Part shown: positions 42,101-51,900 of the stretch, in pieces
How positions within the stretch are numbered: position 1 is the first letter of the stretch
How the letters are laid out: every line of letters begins with the position of its first letter
Origin: Promerops cafer
Taxonomy: Eukaryota; Chordata; Aves; Passeriformes; Nectariniidae
Length of the DNA stretch: 64,000 nucleotides
Assembly: GCA_013398275.1 (NCBI GenBank)
Contig: VZSE01005940.1
Span: forward strand, 1,028,687 to 1,092,686
Direction: 5' to 3'
Made by a program: the position numbers and the translations under genes
The notes under the pieces: model-generated
Seen by the model: only the letters and a program-made list of their open reading frames with translations
Database searches by the model: none
Told to the model about the DNA's origin: nothing

Positions 42101-45100
42101 GATTACAACATTGGTGAAAGTATTAGACCAATAGTAGACCGAGCAAAAAAATTTGCAAACAAATAGAATCTAAACCAATATCATTCCTTTCCCAAATTTC
42201 ATTTTCAGAAACTCTACACTTGCCTTTCTGAATTGCGGACACGCATTTTATTTCCCTCTACATCTATGCCTACTTTTGACTCTTACTGGTTTACCATCAA
42301 TACAGATTAGTTCTTTTTATGTTACATGGACCATCCTAATTCTTACTTGAAATGTTTCATCTATGTGTGGTTCAAAAAAAACCCCCAAAAAACCCTCACT
42401 GGAAGTAATTATCAAAGGAACCACAAAATACTCATGAATTTGCATGTCCAAATAATATTAAAGGGTGCAAAATGACTGAAAGTAAATACTCTGTATGAAA
42501 TAAAATTACAAATAGAGAGCAGGCTTACGGGTGTAATTTAGAAATAAGCAACAATGGCCTTTTATTAATTGGCTGCATCAACATCTGTAACCCATGCAAG
42601 CATTTTCAAGAATAAGGAACTGTCCTATAGCAAAAGAATAAACGTATTCATAAAATGCCTATAATTGGATTGGAGAGTCCCTTTTAAATAGAAGAGCAAT
42701 GTTCACCTACTCATATCTTCACTGTGATGTGTTTGGCTTGCCCTTGTTTCTGCATTTGCCTCGAGTGGTGGTGGTGCCCCAGATTCCTGTTTATCCACAG
42801 CTCCTGTAACCATAGCAGAGACTCAGAACCAGTTTTCACAGAAACAGCTCATTTTAAAGTAGTAAAACAGACAGACATGATGCACTGTAAAAATGTAATA
42901 ATCCCAGTTTTCCAGGGAAGTTGTCACAGGTGGCAGCTGAATTCACCTAGCTCATCCTTTTTAATCTGGGAACCACAGATTGCCTGCAAAATATGCAGCA
43001 CTTTGCCTCTCAAGCCTTTTAAGAGAGGAAGGATAACAGTTTTGCAGATATAGAAACTGAGACTCTCCAGAAAATTAAGGCACAGGTTGAAGAATCATTT
43101 CAGTTCATTTGCCAGCCTTCACAGAAGTACTCACCAATACAGATAGAGGGTGATGTCCATTTTCCTCCTTCACACTGGATTTCCTCAGACCCTCTCCTTC
43201 CTAAGGTACACTGCACACGAACCTTGTCTCCATTATGGTATGTTCTTCTGGCTCTGCTGATATGACCATGAGGGAGTGGTGGTGGTGGACATTTATTTTT
43301 TACATCTGAAAATAAAAAATCGCATATTGTTTTCTCTCTTACCAACACCACGTACACAATTAAGCTCACCATACACAAGGCAAGCCTATCACTCAAAGTG
43401 GTTTTTTTTTGGCTAAGCTGGAGTAATTTCTTAATAAAATCTTCTTAATCTTCTTACTACAATGGGAGACCTGAACAAACAAGTAATTTTACATTCCACA
43501 AATATAAAATAGAAGTACTGTGTCATTGTACTGCTATAAACAAATTTACAATTTCTCCACAGAGACTTAATAAAATGTTCTTTGTAGGACTCCAGGAAAT
43601 AGAAGTTTCCCATACCCTCCATTCATACAATACTTAAAGCAGATTATGTATTAATTCTAATGCTACAGAAGAAGCAATAATCATAGCCCATTTCCTATCT
43701 CTAAATTAAGTTTGTGATTACTGTATCCTCAAAAGTAGATTTAGGCCTTGTTTTGATCCTCCTGAGCATCTCCACCTTCTCTGCACTCACTCAAGAAAAG
43801 TTCCTGCTGTGTCCTGAGAATAAGCACAGGGTTGGAGTCTAAGCTGTAGCAGAGGTTGTTCTGTGCTGCTTTCTGCTCTGTTCTATATCTCAACTGGTTC
43901 ACCCTTCATTCTTTTGGAACTTTCTTTAGTGAGACTCTCCATTATCCCCCAGTGACTGGGGAAGTGATAGCAATTGCTAAAGTTGTGTTTCTGTCCTCAG
44001 GACAATCTTTTAATTAGTTCTGTTCAAAACAACTAAAGTTTGGGGAGTCTGTACAACTCTGAAAAGTACCACAATCTAAGGAGGACCTTGTCACAGATTT
44101 TATTTTTAATGCCTCTCAAGAGGTACATCCCCATCCCACAAGGCAGGATTATGCAGGCCTGGTTAACCCTTTATGTATTCTGAACACAGTTTATTGAGCT
44201 TCAGGGTCTAAAAAATTCCCTGTAACTTTTGATTCCTGCTTCTCCGGGATACAACTTGGAGAAACAACAGTAAGAGACAGTATCTGCTCTGCTGTTAGAG
44301 TTCACTGAAATGTAGTTCTAATTACCACTGCCTCCCTTCCTGCTACTTTGGCTCCCTGCCCTTAGACTAACACTGGATTTACTTTTAGGCTACAAACTGG
44401 TACAAATTTATTTTGTATTTTTATTTTGTATTCATAAAGCATTTCTTGAAAGAAGGTGCGAGCTTTTCTCTAAGAATTTGACAGAGTAAAACTATAAAAA
44501 CAGGGTACCTTCACACACTGGAGGGTCTGGATACCACCCAAAATTATAGCATTGAATTAAGTCGAATCCGGTGACAGAATAATGTCTGTCACAGAAAAAG
44601 TGAACTACATCTCCTTCTTCATAGATTTTCTTCACAGGATAGAAACCTCCATGAGCTACTTCACTCAAAGTGGAGCAAGTTATCCCTGCGAAGAAAACAG
44701 AGCAGTGGAAACCAGCTGAGGAAGGCTCCCTCCCCCAGGTGGTTTTTCTGTGCAGCACCGATCGTTTCCGGAGAGGAGGACGTACTGGTGCAGCTGGGGG
44801 CGAGGGCCCAGCCGTGTGCGAGGCACAGCGCCGCCTCCGAGGCGTTCCCCGCCGCCGTGCGATACCCCGGCTCGCACCAGTACCGCAGCGTCCCGTTCCG
44901 CCGCACCTCCTGCACGGCCCCCGAGTAGCCGCCGTGACGTAACCCGGGCACCTGGCACGACTCTCGAAGGAACAAAGCACAGGCATGATGTTAACTGCTC
45001 TTTTTGTTGGGAGTATTCCAAAGTTTCCCTTAGATGCACCTTAAACGTGGCCATATCCCAGGCAAAATCTCGGTAAATAACGAGTAACTACAAATGCAGT

Positions 45101-47439
45101 TGTAAGTTTTCCACTTGTCATTTGGAACAGAAAGTTTGTATGGGAATGGATTTATTTGAAACAGTGTGATTTAATCTCTACTGATTCATTTTACAGGTAT
45201 CATTTTACATATCTTTACAAATGCACAAAGCCAGCAGCATGTGAAACCTGACAAGTTTTTCCCCAGAGGTACAGCTGAGAACCTGCTTTAGGAGTACTCA
45301 AATGAAAGCTTGTCATAGGCAGTTTGGCCCTACAGGTACAGCAAGGACAGTGGAAATATATACATCTGCAATAGATTAGAAAGGAGAAAAATGCAGAATA
45401 CTACCAAGGTTTCTAGTACAGCTTGGCTGGAAGGACCATCCTTGTGTCTGACACTGCACTGTATCTTCAGTAGCACCACTTGGGGTGTGGTAGCCTGGAT
45501 TACATTTGTATTGCAATTTCTCATGGATTTTGAAGTCCATTTCTGTACTGTAAAAAGAGCCGTTTTCCAAAAGAGGCTTGGTGCATTTTCCTGAAGGAAA
45601 GAAGACAGCTTGGTTAGAAAGAAAGAATGGAATATTTTTGTTCTGCAAGCAAAAGAAGGGGTTTGTAGCTATACTGATCTGATCTGATTTTCTCAACCTA
45701 TTGAAGAAACTCCACTCCAATCATCTAACAATACATCAAACCACTGGTAACCACATGGAATACAGCCAAGGAATCTAGAGCTAGGGAGACTCAAGAAGTT
45801 CTACATCTAAGGGAAAACTAATAGTTTTCCCAGACTAAGAAAAATGGAAAACTTTATGTTCTTATAAAAAATATATAAACAGGTAAATGCCCTTATAATA
45901 TGTATTATTGTAAAAATATTCCACATATAAACCTATGTAGTCTCGACATAGATAACTGATTGCACCCTGTACATTTTATCCCTTCTGCTATGCAGCTTCT
46001 TTTCCTATATGTCCCAGGAAAACCAGCCAGGAAATGTTCCTGCTGGAAGCAATGAGGAGATGAATAAAGCTAACTCACTGTAGCATCGTGGCACTGGAGA
46101 CCATCCTTTTGCTGTACAAGTTATTCTTCCATCTTGAGTCCCACTTTCAGTTGTGTAACCAACCATACAAGAATAGGAGAGCTTTTTTCCTTTATGCATA
46201 GGGAAATAGTAACTTTTGAAACTGTAATAGTACAGGGCAAGGTTTCCATTTTCTATCTGTGGCAAATCACAAGGTGTATCTGCAAAAAGATCAATATATT
46301 TCCCACTAAAAATTTCAGCCCAGGTATGAATGTTTTTGCATTAATTTATCTAATATCAGATTGACTGATGCAGGCTTTCAAACAAGAACAAAATTCTGAA
46401 TACTTACAAGCATGAAGGGACCTGCTGAAATGAAGACATACTATAATTTTACCAGCTTTTGCTCTTGGGGTTCACAAGAATATCAGCTGTAGAATAAAAC
46501 CTCCTAATGTGAACTGGGCAAAACTGAAGCACGACACCTTTATATTACTCTATTTAGCCCAAAAGCATGAGAACCCTTTGCTGCCCAAACACACCAATGC
46601 CTACAATAAAATGCAGTGACAAGTGTCAGGACTAGCAGTGCCTCAGCTCCTCAGTTCATAAAATGTTACCAGAGAAGTAGGACAAGCTGCTAGGAGGCAA
46701 TATAGGAGTTAGGCTTGCTTAAGAAAGGGAATTTAAGAACAGTCAACAGAAAAGAAACAAGAAATGGAGATTAAGGAAAAAACAAGAGGAATGGCAATTA
46801 AAAAAAACCAAAAACCAACAATCCCCAGAAATAGGAGAAAACCTTTTTGAAGAGTAGTGTTGAATATGACATTAGGTTGCTTAAAGAAACCCCAAATTAA
46901 CAAAACAAAAAACCCAAAAACAGCAACCAAAAGAAGAAATCAGTGCTGAAAATAGGGAGAGAAAAATGCAGGACCACCCCACATTAACTTCTGCAGGTTC
47001 CATTTAACTTCCACTATTTTGCTTTGTAACAAAATGAAAAATACTTCAATTCCCAAGACACTTCAATATATAAAATATTTTAATAGTACAAAATTCAATT
47101 TGTGTAAGTGCCTCGAAACAGCTCAAAGTCATTTCTAAAGAAATTTCTTCTGAAGTCTGAACATTTCAATATTACAGCTTTAAGGCTTAGACAGGAATCA
47201 GTCACAGCTGAATTGCGATCATCAGCCATGTCACAACAGAACTGTATTGAAATTTAAAAAGCAGTGTTTACTCAATAAAGAGATGAAAGACATTGCACTT
47301 AAGTTACCAAGACTGCACATTCTAGATTCAATGTACAATAGAATTCAGTGTATTTACCTTCTGCAAAGAGTTTCCTTGAACACACCGCAACTAGGAAGAT
47401 AAAATAGCTTTTAAATCTCATCTTCATTACTGTCTCCAT
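38886..47439 (-). CDS. F13B: Coagulation factor XIII B chain, nine sushi domains (whole gene, 10 exons)
   Basis: Plasma carrier subunit of factor XIII: it binds and protects the transglutaminase A subunits in the A2B2 complex and is secreted by hepatocytes. Exons on the minus strand are 47358-47427 (or to 47439), 46079-46279, 45405-45590, 44786-44962, 44509-44685, 43135-43305, 41878-42060, 40182-40385, 39738-39920 and 38886-39121. All joins are phase 1 and in frame. The product is 595 residues from the inner ATG, against 661 in human. Domain-by-domain similarity to human F13B is strong (sushi 1 YYFPM..(G/D)KKLS, sushi 4 IQCYNFGWYP, sushi 8 MKW/LKW..HGDLI(D/E)F, sushi 10 EMEKNN(V/L)LL), so orthology is clear. 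Human sushi 6 has no counterpart here. Head-to-tail with ASPM upstream, tail-to-tail with CFH downstream. Confidence 0.95.
39325..39710 (+). mobile_element. CR1 LINE 3' end, about 385 bp
   Basis: Sense-strand CR1: gagaatggggattgttcagcc near the start, then ctcactgcaccttccagaac, then ggctgggcagggctctgagc, ending ggattggactagattgccct and a degenerate tail near ggctatgaattatatag. It sits in the F13B intron between sushi 9 and sushi 10, in the orientation opposite to the gene. Truncated at its 5' end. Confidence 0.88.
39738..39920 (-). CDS. F13B: F13B exon 9: sushi 9
   Basis: Encodes AATEKCVSPPSIANGALMLP...YDSGSSVQYICSDYHFLQGSERIYCSEGQWTSPPVCIG. It matches human sushi 9 (CTSPPLIKHGV, YENGSSVEYRCFDHHFLEGSRE). 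In human F13B this domain is implicated in B-B association. Confidence 0.93.
   Translation of the reverse strand: MLQKNVSLHPLLQMELLCSQHCPSMTVVLQFSIFALTIIFCKALRESTALKDSGLRHQSV
40182..40385 (-). CDS. F13B: F13B exon 8: sushi 8
   Basis: Encodes EPCTLNVTDMDSNNLTLKW, then LVFLHGDLIEFECKQGYGF...TQCDHGRLNYPKCVIQ. It matches human sushi 8 (VDYMNRNNIEMKW, LHGDLIDFVCKQGYD). CCP20-type domain with two sequons (NVT, NLT). Confidence 0.93.
40846..40923. repeat. Perfect 39-bp tandem duplication
   Basis: The unit starting cagtgtaacaccaaattcac occurs twice in direct succession (40,846-40,884 and 40,885-40,923) with no differences seen. It is in the 1.5-kb F13B intron between sushi 7 and sushi 8. The identity of the copies suggests a recent duplication. 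Confidence 0.9.
41878..42060 (-). CDS. F13B: F13B exon 7: sushi domain equivalent to human sushi 7
   Basis: Encodes EMQQDCASPPVIKNGGVLGP, then LASYKNGSWVEYGCQHYHLLDGPSTVYCDHGNWTEQPTCLG. It matches human sushi 7 (CKHPPVVMNGAVADGILASY, SSVEYRCNEYYLLRGS). It is the exon immediately following sushi 5 in this gene. Confidence 0.93.
42061..43134 (-). other. F13B: F13B intron where human sushi 6 would be expected
   Basis: About 1.07 kb between the sushi 5 and sushi 7 exons. Read on the minus strand I find no four-cysteine CCP exon with splice sites. A proline-rich stretch (GAPPPLEANA) near 42,740-42,790 has no cysteines and is not convincing as a relic. Confidence 0.65.
43135..43305 (-). CDS. F13B: F13B exon 6: sushi 5 (short second loop)
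   Basis: Encodes DVKNKCPPPPLPHGHISRAR, then TYHNGDKVRVQCTLGRRGSEEIQCEGGKWTSPSICIG. The CPPPPLP start is that of human sushi 5. The YHNGDKV segment resembles human sushi 6 (YYNGDKV). The second-to-third cysteine spacing is two residues shorter than in human sushi 5, and the usual G-aromatic is absent. Confidence 0.9.
43306..44508 (-). other. F13B: F13B intron between sushi 4 and sushi 5
   Basis: 1.2 kb, AT-rich. No CCP exon or recognisable repeat seen on either strand. Confidence 0.55.
44509..44685 (-). CDS. F13B: F13B exon 5: sushi 4
   Basis: Encodes RITCSTLSEVAHGGFYPVKK, then YEEGDVVHFFCDRHYSVTGFDLIQCYNFGWYPDPPVCEG. Very close to human sushi 4 (YEEGDVVQFFCHENYYLSGSDLIQCYNFGWYPESPVC). In human this domain is implicated in B-subunit assembly. 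Confidence 0.95.
44786..44962 (-). CDS. F13B: F13B exon 4: sushi 3, very GC-rich
   Basis: Encodes ESCQVPGLRHGGYSGAVQEV...GTLRYWCEPGYRTAAGNASE...CLAHGWALAPSCT between a cttcgag acceptor and a gtacgt donor, phase 1. Cysteine pattern and position match human sushi 3 (CLAPELYNGNYS, YECATGYYTAGG). The exon is unusually rich in G+C and CpG (about 73% GC by hand over 44,761-44,940), and its residues drift toward Ala, Gly and Arg. Confidence 0.92.
45405..45590 (-). CDS. F13B: F13B exon 3: sushi 2
   Basis: Encodes RKCTKPLLENGSFYSTEMDF, then KLQYKCNPGYHTPSG...VQCQTQGWSFQPSCTRNL. It matches human sushi 2 (CTKPDLSNGYIS, MRYGCASGYKTTGG, VQCLSDGWSSQPTC). The donor CTTG|gtagta keeps phase 1. Confidence 0.92.
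46079..46279 (-). CDS. F13B: F13B exon 2: sushi 1
   Basis: Encodes DTPCDLPQIENGNLALYYYS, then SYYFPMHKGKKLSYSCMVGYTTESG...CTAKGWSPVPRCY. It matches human sushi 1 (CGFPHVENGRIAQYYYTFKS, LAGYTTESG, WSPEPRC), the domain needed for A-subunit binding in human. Confidence 0.95.
47358..47439 (-). CDS. F13B: F13B exon 1: signal peptide
   Basis: Minus-strand exon ending GCAGAAG|gtaaat in phase 1. MRFKSYFIFLVAVCSRKLFA is a good secretion signal, aligning with human MRLKNLTFIII. Three in-frame ATGs are available: 47,439-47,437, 47,427-47,425 and 47,421-47,419. The innermost corresponds to the human start. The outer ones add METVMK or MK. Confidence 0.85.
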
Positions 47440-47483
47440 CTACAGTTTTCACCACCTGTGAAAACTCCCTAAGTATTACTTTT

Positions 47484-47496
47484 GTAAATAATTAAC
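47484..47496 (-). promoter_or_regulatory. F13B: HNF1-like palindromic site upstream of F13B
   Basis: GTAAATAATTAAC matches the HNF1 consensus GTTAATNATTAAC at all but one position and lies 45 bases upstream of the outermost F13B ATG. HNF1 drives many liver-specific plasma-protein genes, so this is a plausible F13B promoter element. The inference rests on motif and position only. Confidence 0.5.
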
Positions 47497-47499
47497 TGA

Positions 47500-48600
47500 A
47501 CTTTCAAAGGTATTCAACAAATGCCTTCATATCTATGGTATTCTGTAGCCAGTTAATTCACTGGAAAAACTCTTTTCATTTATATTAGTTCTCGAAATAC
47601 CTTAGCACCAGATTGGTAGGATTCTACTTCCATTTGACACACTTTGCCATCTGTAATTTATCATTTTACAGTGAAATCAGGCTACGAGCTTATAGAACAA
47701 ATTAAACTTGCTGATTACTGTTCCCCTCACAACCTCCGGAGTCCCAAGTTTAAAGGGCATTCTGTTATCAGATTATTTACCTTGGCTGAAATCAGAGGAA
47801 ATAGACAATTCCCCCATCCTCCAGCCTAGTCCCCGAGTAAACCAGGCAGTTGCATGCTATAGGTATTCATGATTTTGGATTTTCTTACATGAACAACATA
47901 GCCATTATTATTATCTGTCTGAGTTGTATTGAATATAGCAAGCCTATTCCAAGTATTTTTTTTAAACGAAACAAACAAATGAACTCCATTTACAGTCACC
48001 TCACTAACAGCCATCAGTTGCTTTAGCATCATTAGAGATATAATGCTTAAATTTGGGAATGGGAGGGTATAATTTTACAGTTTGCATTATCTTGGCCTTT
48101 CTCTACGAAAGTGCAATTCTGAGAATGCAGAAGAGAACAGAATGAACAGGGGTGCTGTGATGAACACAATCTCTTTAGCCAGAGATGCATGCTTGTATGT
48201 ATTGCTCACTTGATAGGAAGAAAAAACTCACAGATGACCTCCCGTAAAACGTCAGGTCAGGATTTCTAAATCCACCCTTACAACATCCTGTTGTTCCATC
48301 ACTATCTTGAAATGCTTAAAAGCCAGAGAAATTTTATGTTCTTTTCTTGCTGCCCTCCATAATCCCTCAAGACATGACTGAAGTAGACTCAAGCTCCCCA
48401 CAACCAGCCAGTTTTGAAACCCACAGCCCAAGCCTCCCTTTCTACACCTCTCTAGATCAGACATTACTGTCCCCCACAAACATCTGCTTTTAATAGGATT
48501 CTACAATATCTAATCAGAGTGAAGAATCCCACGCTATTTGTAATATTCACAGTTGTGGGACAACAATGTATTAGTGCACAGTGAAATTTCCAGTAAAATC
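47500..48600. other. F13B-ASPM intergenic region
   Basis: The region between the F13B 5' end and the ASPM 3' end. AT-rich, with no coding exon recognised. A TATAAAT on the minus strand near 47,578-47,584 could be an F13B core promoter if the 5'UTR is about 110 bases. Confidence 0.45.
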
Positions 48601-48612
48601 CAGTGAATTGAT

Positions 48613-48618
48613 TTTATT
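48613..48618 (-). terminator. ASPM: Candidate ASPM polyadenylation signal
   Basis: Minus-strand AATAAA about 195 bases beyond the ASPM stop codon (48,810-48,812), which would give a short 3'UTR. Confidence 0.5.
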
Positions 48619-48809
48619 GTACAGTTGCTTTTGATAGTAGTACAAAATAGGGTATCCAAACTATGCAATACAAAAAGTTACCAAAATGTTAATGCCAATC
48701 TGAAAAAACATTTCCGACAGTAGTTTAACATTTACTTTTTTTCAAAATCATTTATCCATTTACTACATACATACTATACAAATACATCTTCCTATACATC
48801 ATTTACATT

Positions 48810-48915
48810 TCAGTAGCAGGCAATGCCAAGTGTGTCCATCACCATCAGAATCGCTTGCAGAGGATCCACGACTTCTTGCATGTTATCTTTCCTCAAGACC
48901 CAGTCTGGTTTAATC
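48810..48915 (-). CDS. ASPM: ASPM last exon
   Basis: Encodes IKPDWVLRKDNMQEVVDPLQ, then AILMVMDTLGIACY and a TGA at 48,810-48,812. Human ends LKPDWVLRRDNMEE...MVMDTLGIPY, so orthology and the end of the protein are secure. Confidence 0.96.
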
Positions 48916-51900
48916 CTGTGAAAAGATTAGTGGCTTGCATTAAAATATTTCAATGTCACAGCAGAAATAGAAGACTCATTTTTAAGCACTTACCTTGAAA
49001 CTGTTTTTATTCTTAGAGGAGTTACTGGAACAGAGGAGCTCCCACCTAAGGCAGTGTTTGTTTTCTGCTTCACCAGTGTTCTCTCTGCATCCATCCTGTG
49101 TTTCCGAGCTGTGAGTTTATAGAGGCTCTGGATGCAAGAAACAGTTCTTGGCATGCCTCGGATTTCCTGAGGAAAGGTGAAAACAGCACACAGTCAATAC
49201 TGCAAGTTCAAAAGCAACTTAAATCAAGAAAATATGAGTGTGTTCACCATCTTGGAAATGCATGTCTTTCAAACCAGAGTTTAGTCTAAATTAATATTAG
49301 AGTCTTAGCAGATACAGGAGAGAAAAAAAAATTACGAACACCACCAAAACATGCAAGAAAAGTATGTTAAATTAAATCATTAAACCCAAAACACTGAGGT
49401 CTTACCAAAGCTCTTTTTGAGTCCTTTGAAAGGATGGCCAGCAAACAACAGGTCTTTGTGAAAATGCTTCCTCCTTTCTCTGAAACTTTGTCCCCAGCTT
49501 TGCCTCTGTACATTTGCAGTAGGTCTAATAAAGTATCTATAGAATTTTCAGCTTCATAAACTGCTCGAGTAGTTTTTTCATACTGTTAAACAAGAAAGAG
49601 ACAAGAGAGTTTCTACAGACAGATCTTTAAAATAGCCTTGGTTTACAGGTTATTATTGAGAGGTTAGAGGAAAAAGCAAAGCCCATATTTTCCCCTAGAA
49701 TAAATTTGTAGCTGAAGTGGTATCCAAGCAGTACAAATCCCTTCTGTATTTACACAATTGTAACAGATTATAAAAAGGTGTCTTTTGTGCTTCCTCCCTA
49801 GTTTAGAAACCCATAGAATCTGATTTTATATTTAAAATAAAGAAATCAAATAGCGTCATTTCAGAGAAATTTAAAAATACTTGTGATACCTTGCAATGCC
49901 TTAAGGCCATGTAATCATTTTTTCACCAAAAACCTCCCTATAACTATTACAAGGTAAATAAATAACTGGTTTCAAAACAACAGTGAAAAATCAGAACCTA
50001 TTTTAATTCAAAACTACTACTTTCGTTGTTCCAGATTTATTCAGAAATTTTGTGGATAAACAAGTACTACAACAAAGTAGCCTACTGCTTATAAACCTGC
50101 AAAAGAAAATACTCAAGTTACCTTGGAAACATTGAGCAGAACCTGGACTGAGTATCTGATCACATCCATGCATGGAACACTCCGGTTGCAGCTTCGAATC
50201 AGAAGGAAAACACTTAAGATTGCTCTGCTCTGGGCCATATTTTCACAACACAGTGGGGACAGCCTGGTAGCCACCTCTAAAACAATTAAAGAGAAACAAA
50301 TAGGGAAAAGAAAGCTCTGAAGTTCAAGCAAAATAATTGCAAACCAGGATTTTCTCTATTTCTAAATAAAAGTGCAAAGTAAAAACTGCAATTTTTGATT
50401 TAAATAAGTGTTTCTAAAGCAACAGTTTTAATATTCCAGACTAAAAATTAAGAAGACAAAATGATCCACAGAGAACATATACAGATAGTAAAAATGATAA
50501 TAAACTTATGTGAGGTATAGCACTACTAGGACTGACAGAAAATTAGATCAATCATACAGGATTTCCTTTCTCTACATAACCATTTAAATACCATTCTTAA
50601 ATTAATAATCTAATTTTAGTCTGGAAACCCCTCCATTATACCTTCTAACGCTCATATTTTATAGTCATGAAGAAAGCCTAAATATCATTATGAACTCTCC
50701 TCAGCTGAAAAAAAATCTAGTTTTTATCATTCTGAAAATCCATCAGTTATAATAAAACAAAATACTGACCAAGATGCTTTAGTGCTGCAAGAATGTAGGA
50801 CAAATGTTTGTATTTTAGAAGGTGGTCAATTGCAATTGCTGTTCTGTTGCCCAGTTTGTCTTCTTCTCTGCTCTTTTCATTGGCCTTTTCTAAACTGCAT
50901 CTTAAAGCTCTGGTTTTTGCTGTGTCAGTCATCTTTCTCCAAGAATATCCCCTCCACAATGCCTACAGAAAAGGAATTTCACAAAGAGAAAAAGTTGTAA
51001 AGGAGAGATAAGACAACAGAACTTCCATGACCATTCCAAATCAGTTTTACACAAGTCTGACAAAGTAGTGAATCACCTTGGGTATTCACTTTTAAGTTAT
51101 TAACACTCAGTGTTTATCTGCTTATCTTTATCTTCAAACCCTGGACTTTCAAGACAAAAGGCAAAAAAATCCATGCATATTCAGTCCACAAACACTCCCA
51201 CCTAAGCCATCTCAACCATTATCTGCTTAGTATTCCTTCATGATCTGTTTGCCTTCAGCTCTCATGGCTAAACCCAAGCTGACTTAACTTGCAATTTCAC
51301 TGACAAAGTCATCAACCAAAGCAAAGCTCTTTCCTCTCCCCAAAAACCCACGAGAAAAAAACAGATAACAAAAATAAACAAACCCAAACCTGTTATTTTC
51401 TTACAAGAGGCGTTTACCTGAAATTTAATTATTCCCACTGCAAATTTCCTCCTGCGCCTGCGGGCCAGGAACCTCCGCACGCTCCTCTGGATCACGGCTG
51501 CCGCCTGGTTCCGGTGCTTCAGCCAGCCTCGAACCGCACGTTGGAACCGAACCAGTCTTTCATAATCCCTTAAAAATCTCTTCCGTTGCATTTTTGCTCG
51601 GAACCAGCTCTGTTTAAAATGAAAGTACCTTTCTGTTTATTTAAAACTCTTCCCCTAGGTTCCCTTTCCCCACCCGAAATGAGCACTGATAAAAACTGAG
51701 TGTTTTAACACGAGCTTTGACAGATACAGGCACTACAAACATCACCAGTCACAACTAACCTCCATGACTCTGATTGGCCTTGGGTAGCTGAAATGCAAGA
51801 CTACAGAATGAAATCTTAACCAGGAGCCACTAGGGAAGCATTCTGAGCAGAGAAAGGTAGAGAATGAAGAGTAGAGGAGGGGATAGATGGAATGGTTTTC

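Noticed and set aside
42735..42795. Relic of F13B sushi 6 (GAPPPLEANA on the minus strand)
   Set aside because: Only a short proline-rich similarity, with no cysteines, no W..P.C end and no splice sites.
44680..45076. Long open frames on both strands over the GC-rich F13B sushi 3 exon
   Set aside because: Only the frame with the four-cysteine CCP pattern, flanked by phase-1 splice sites, is real. The others are open because GC-rich DNA has few stops.
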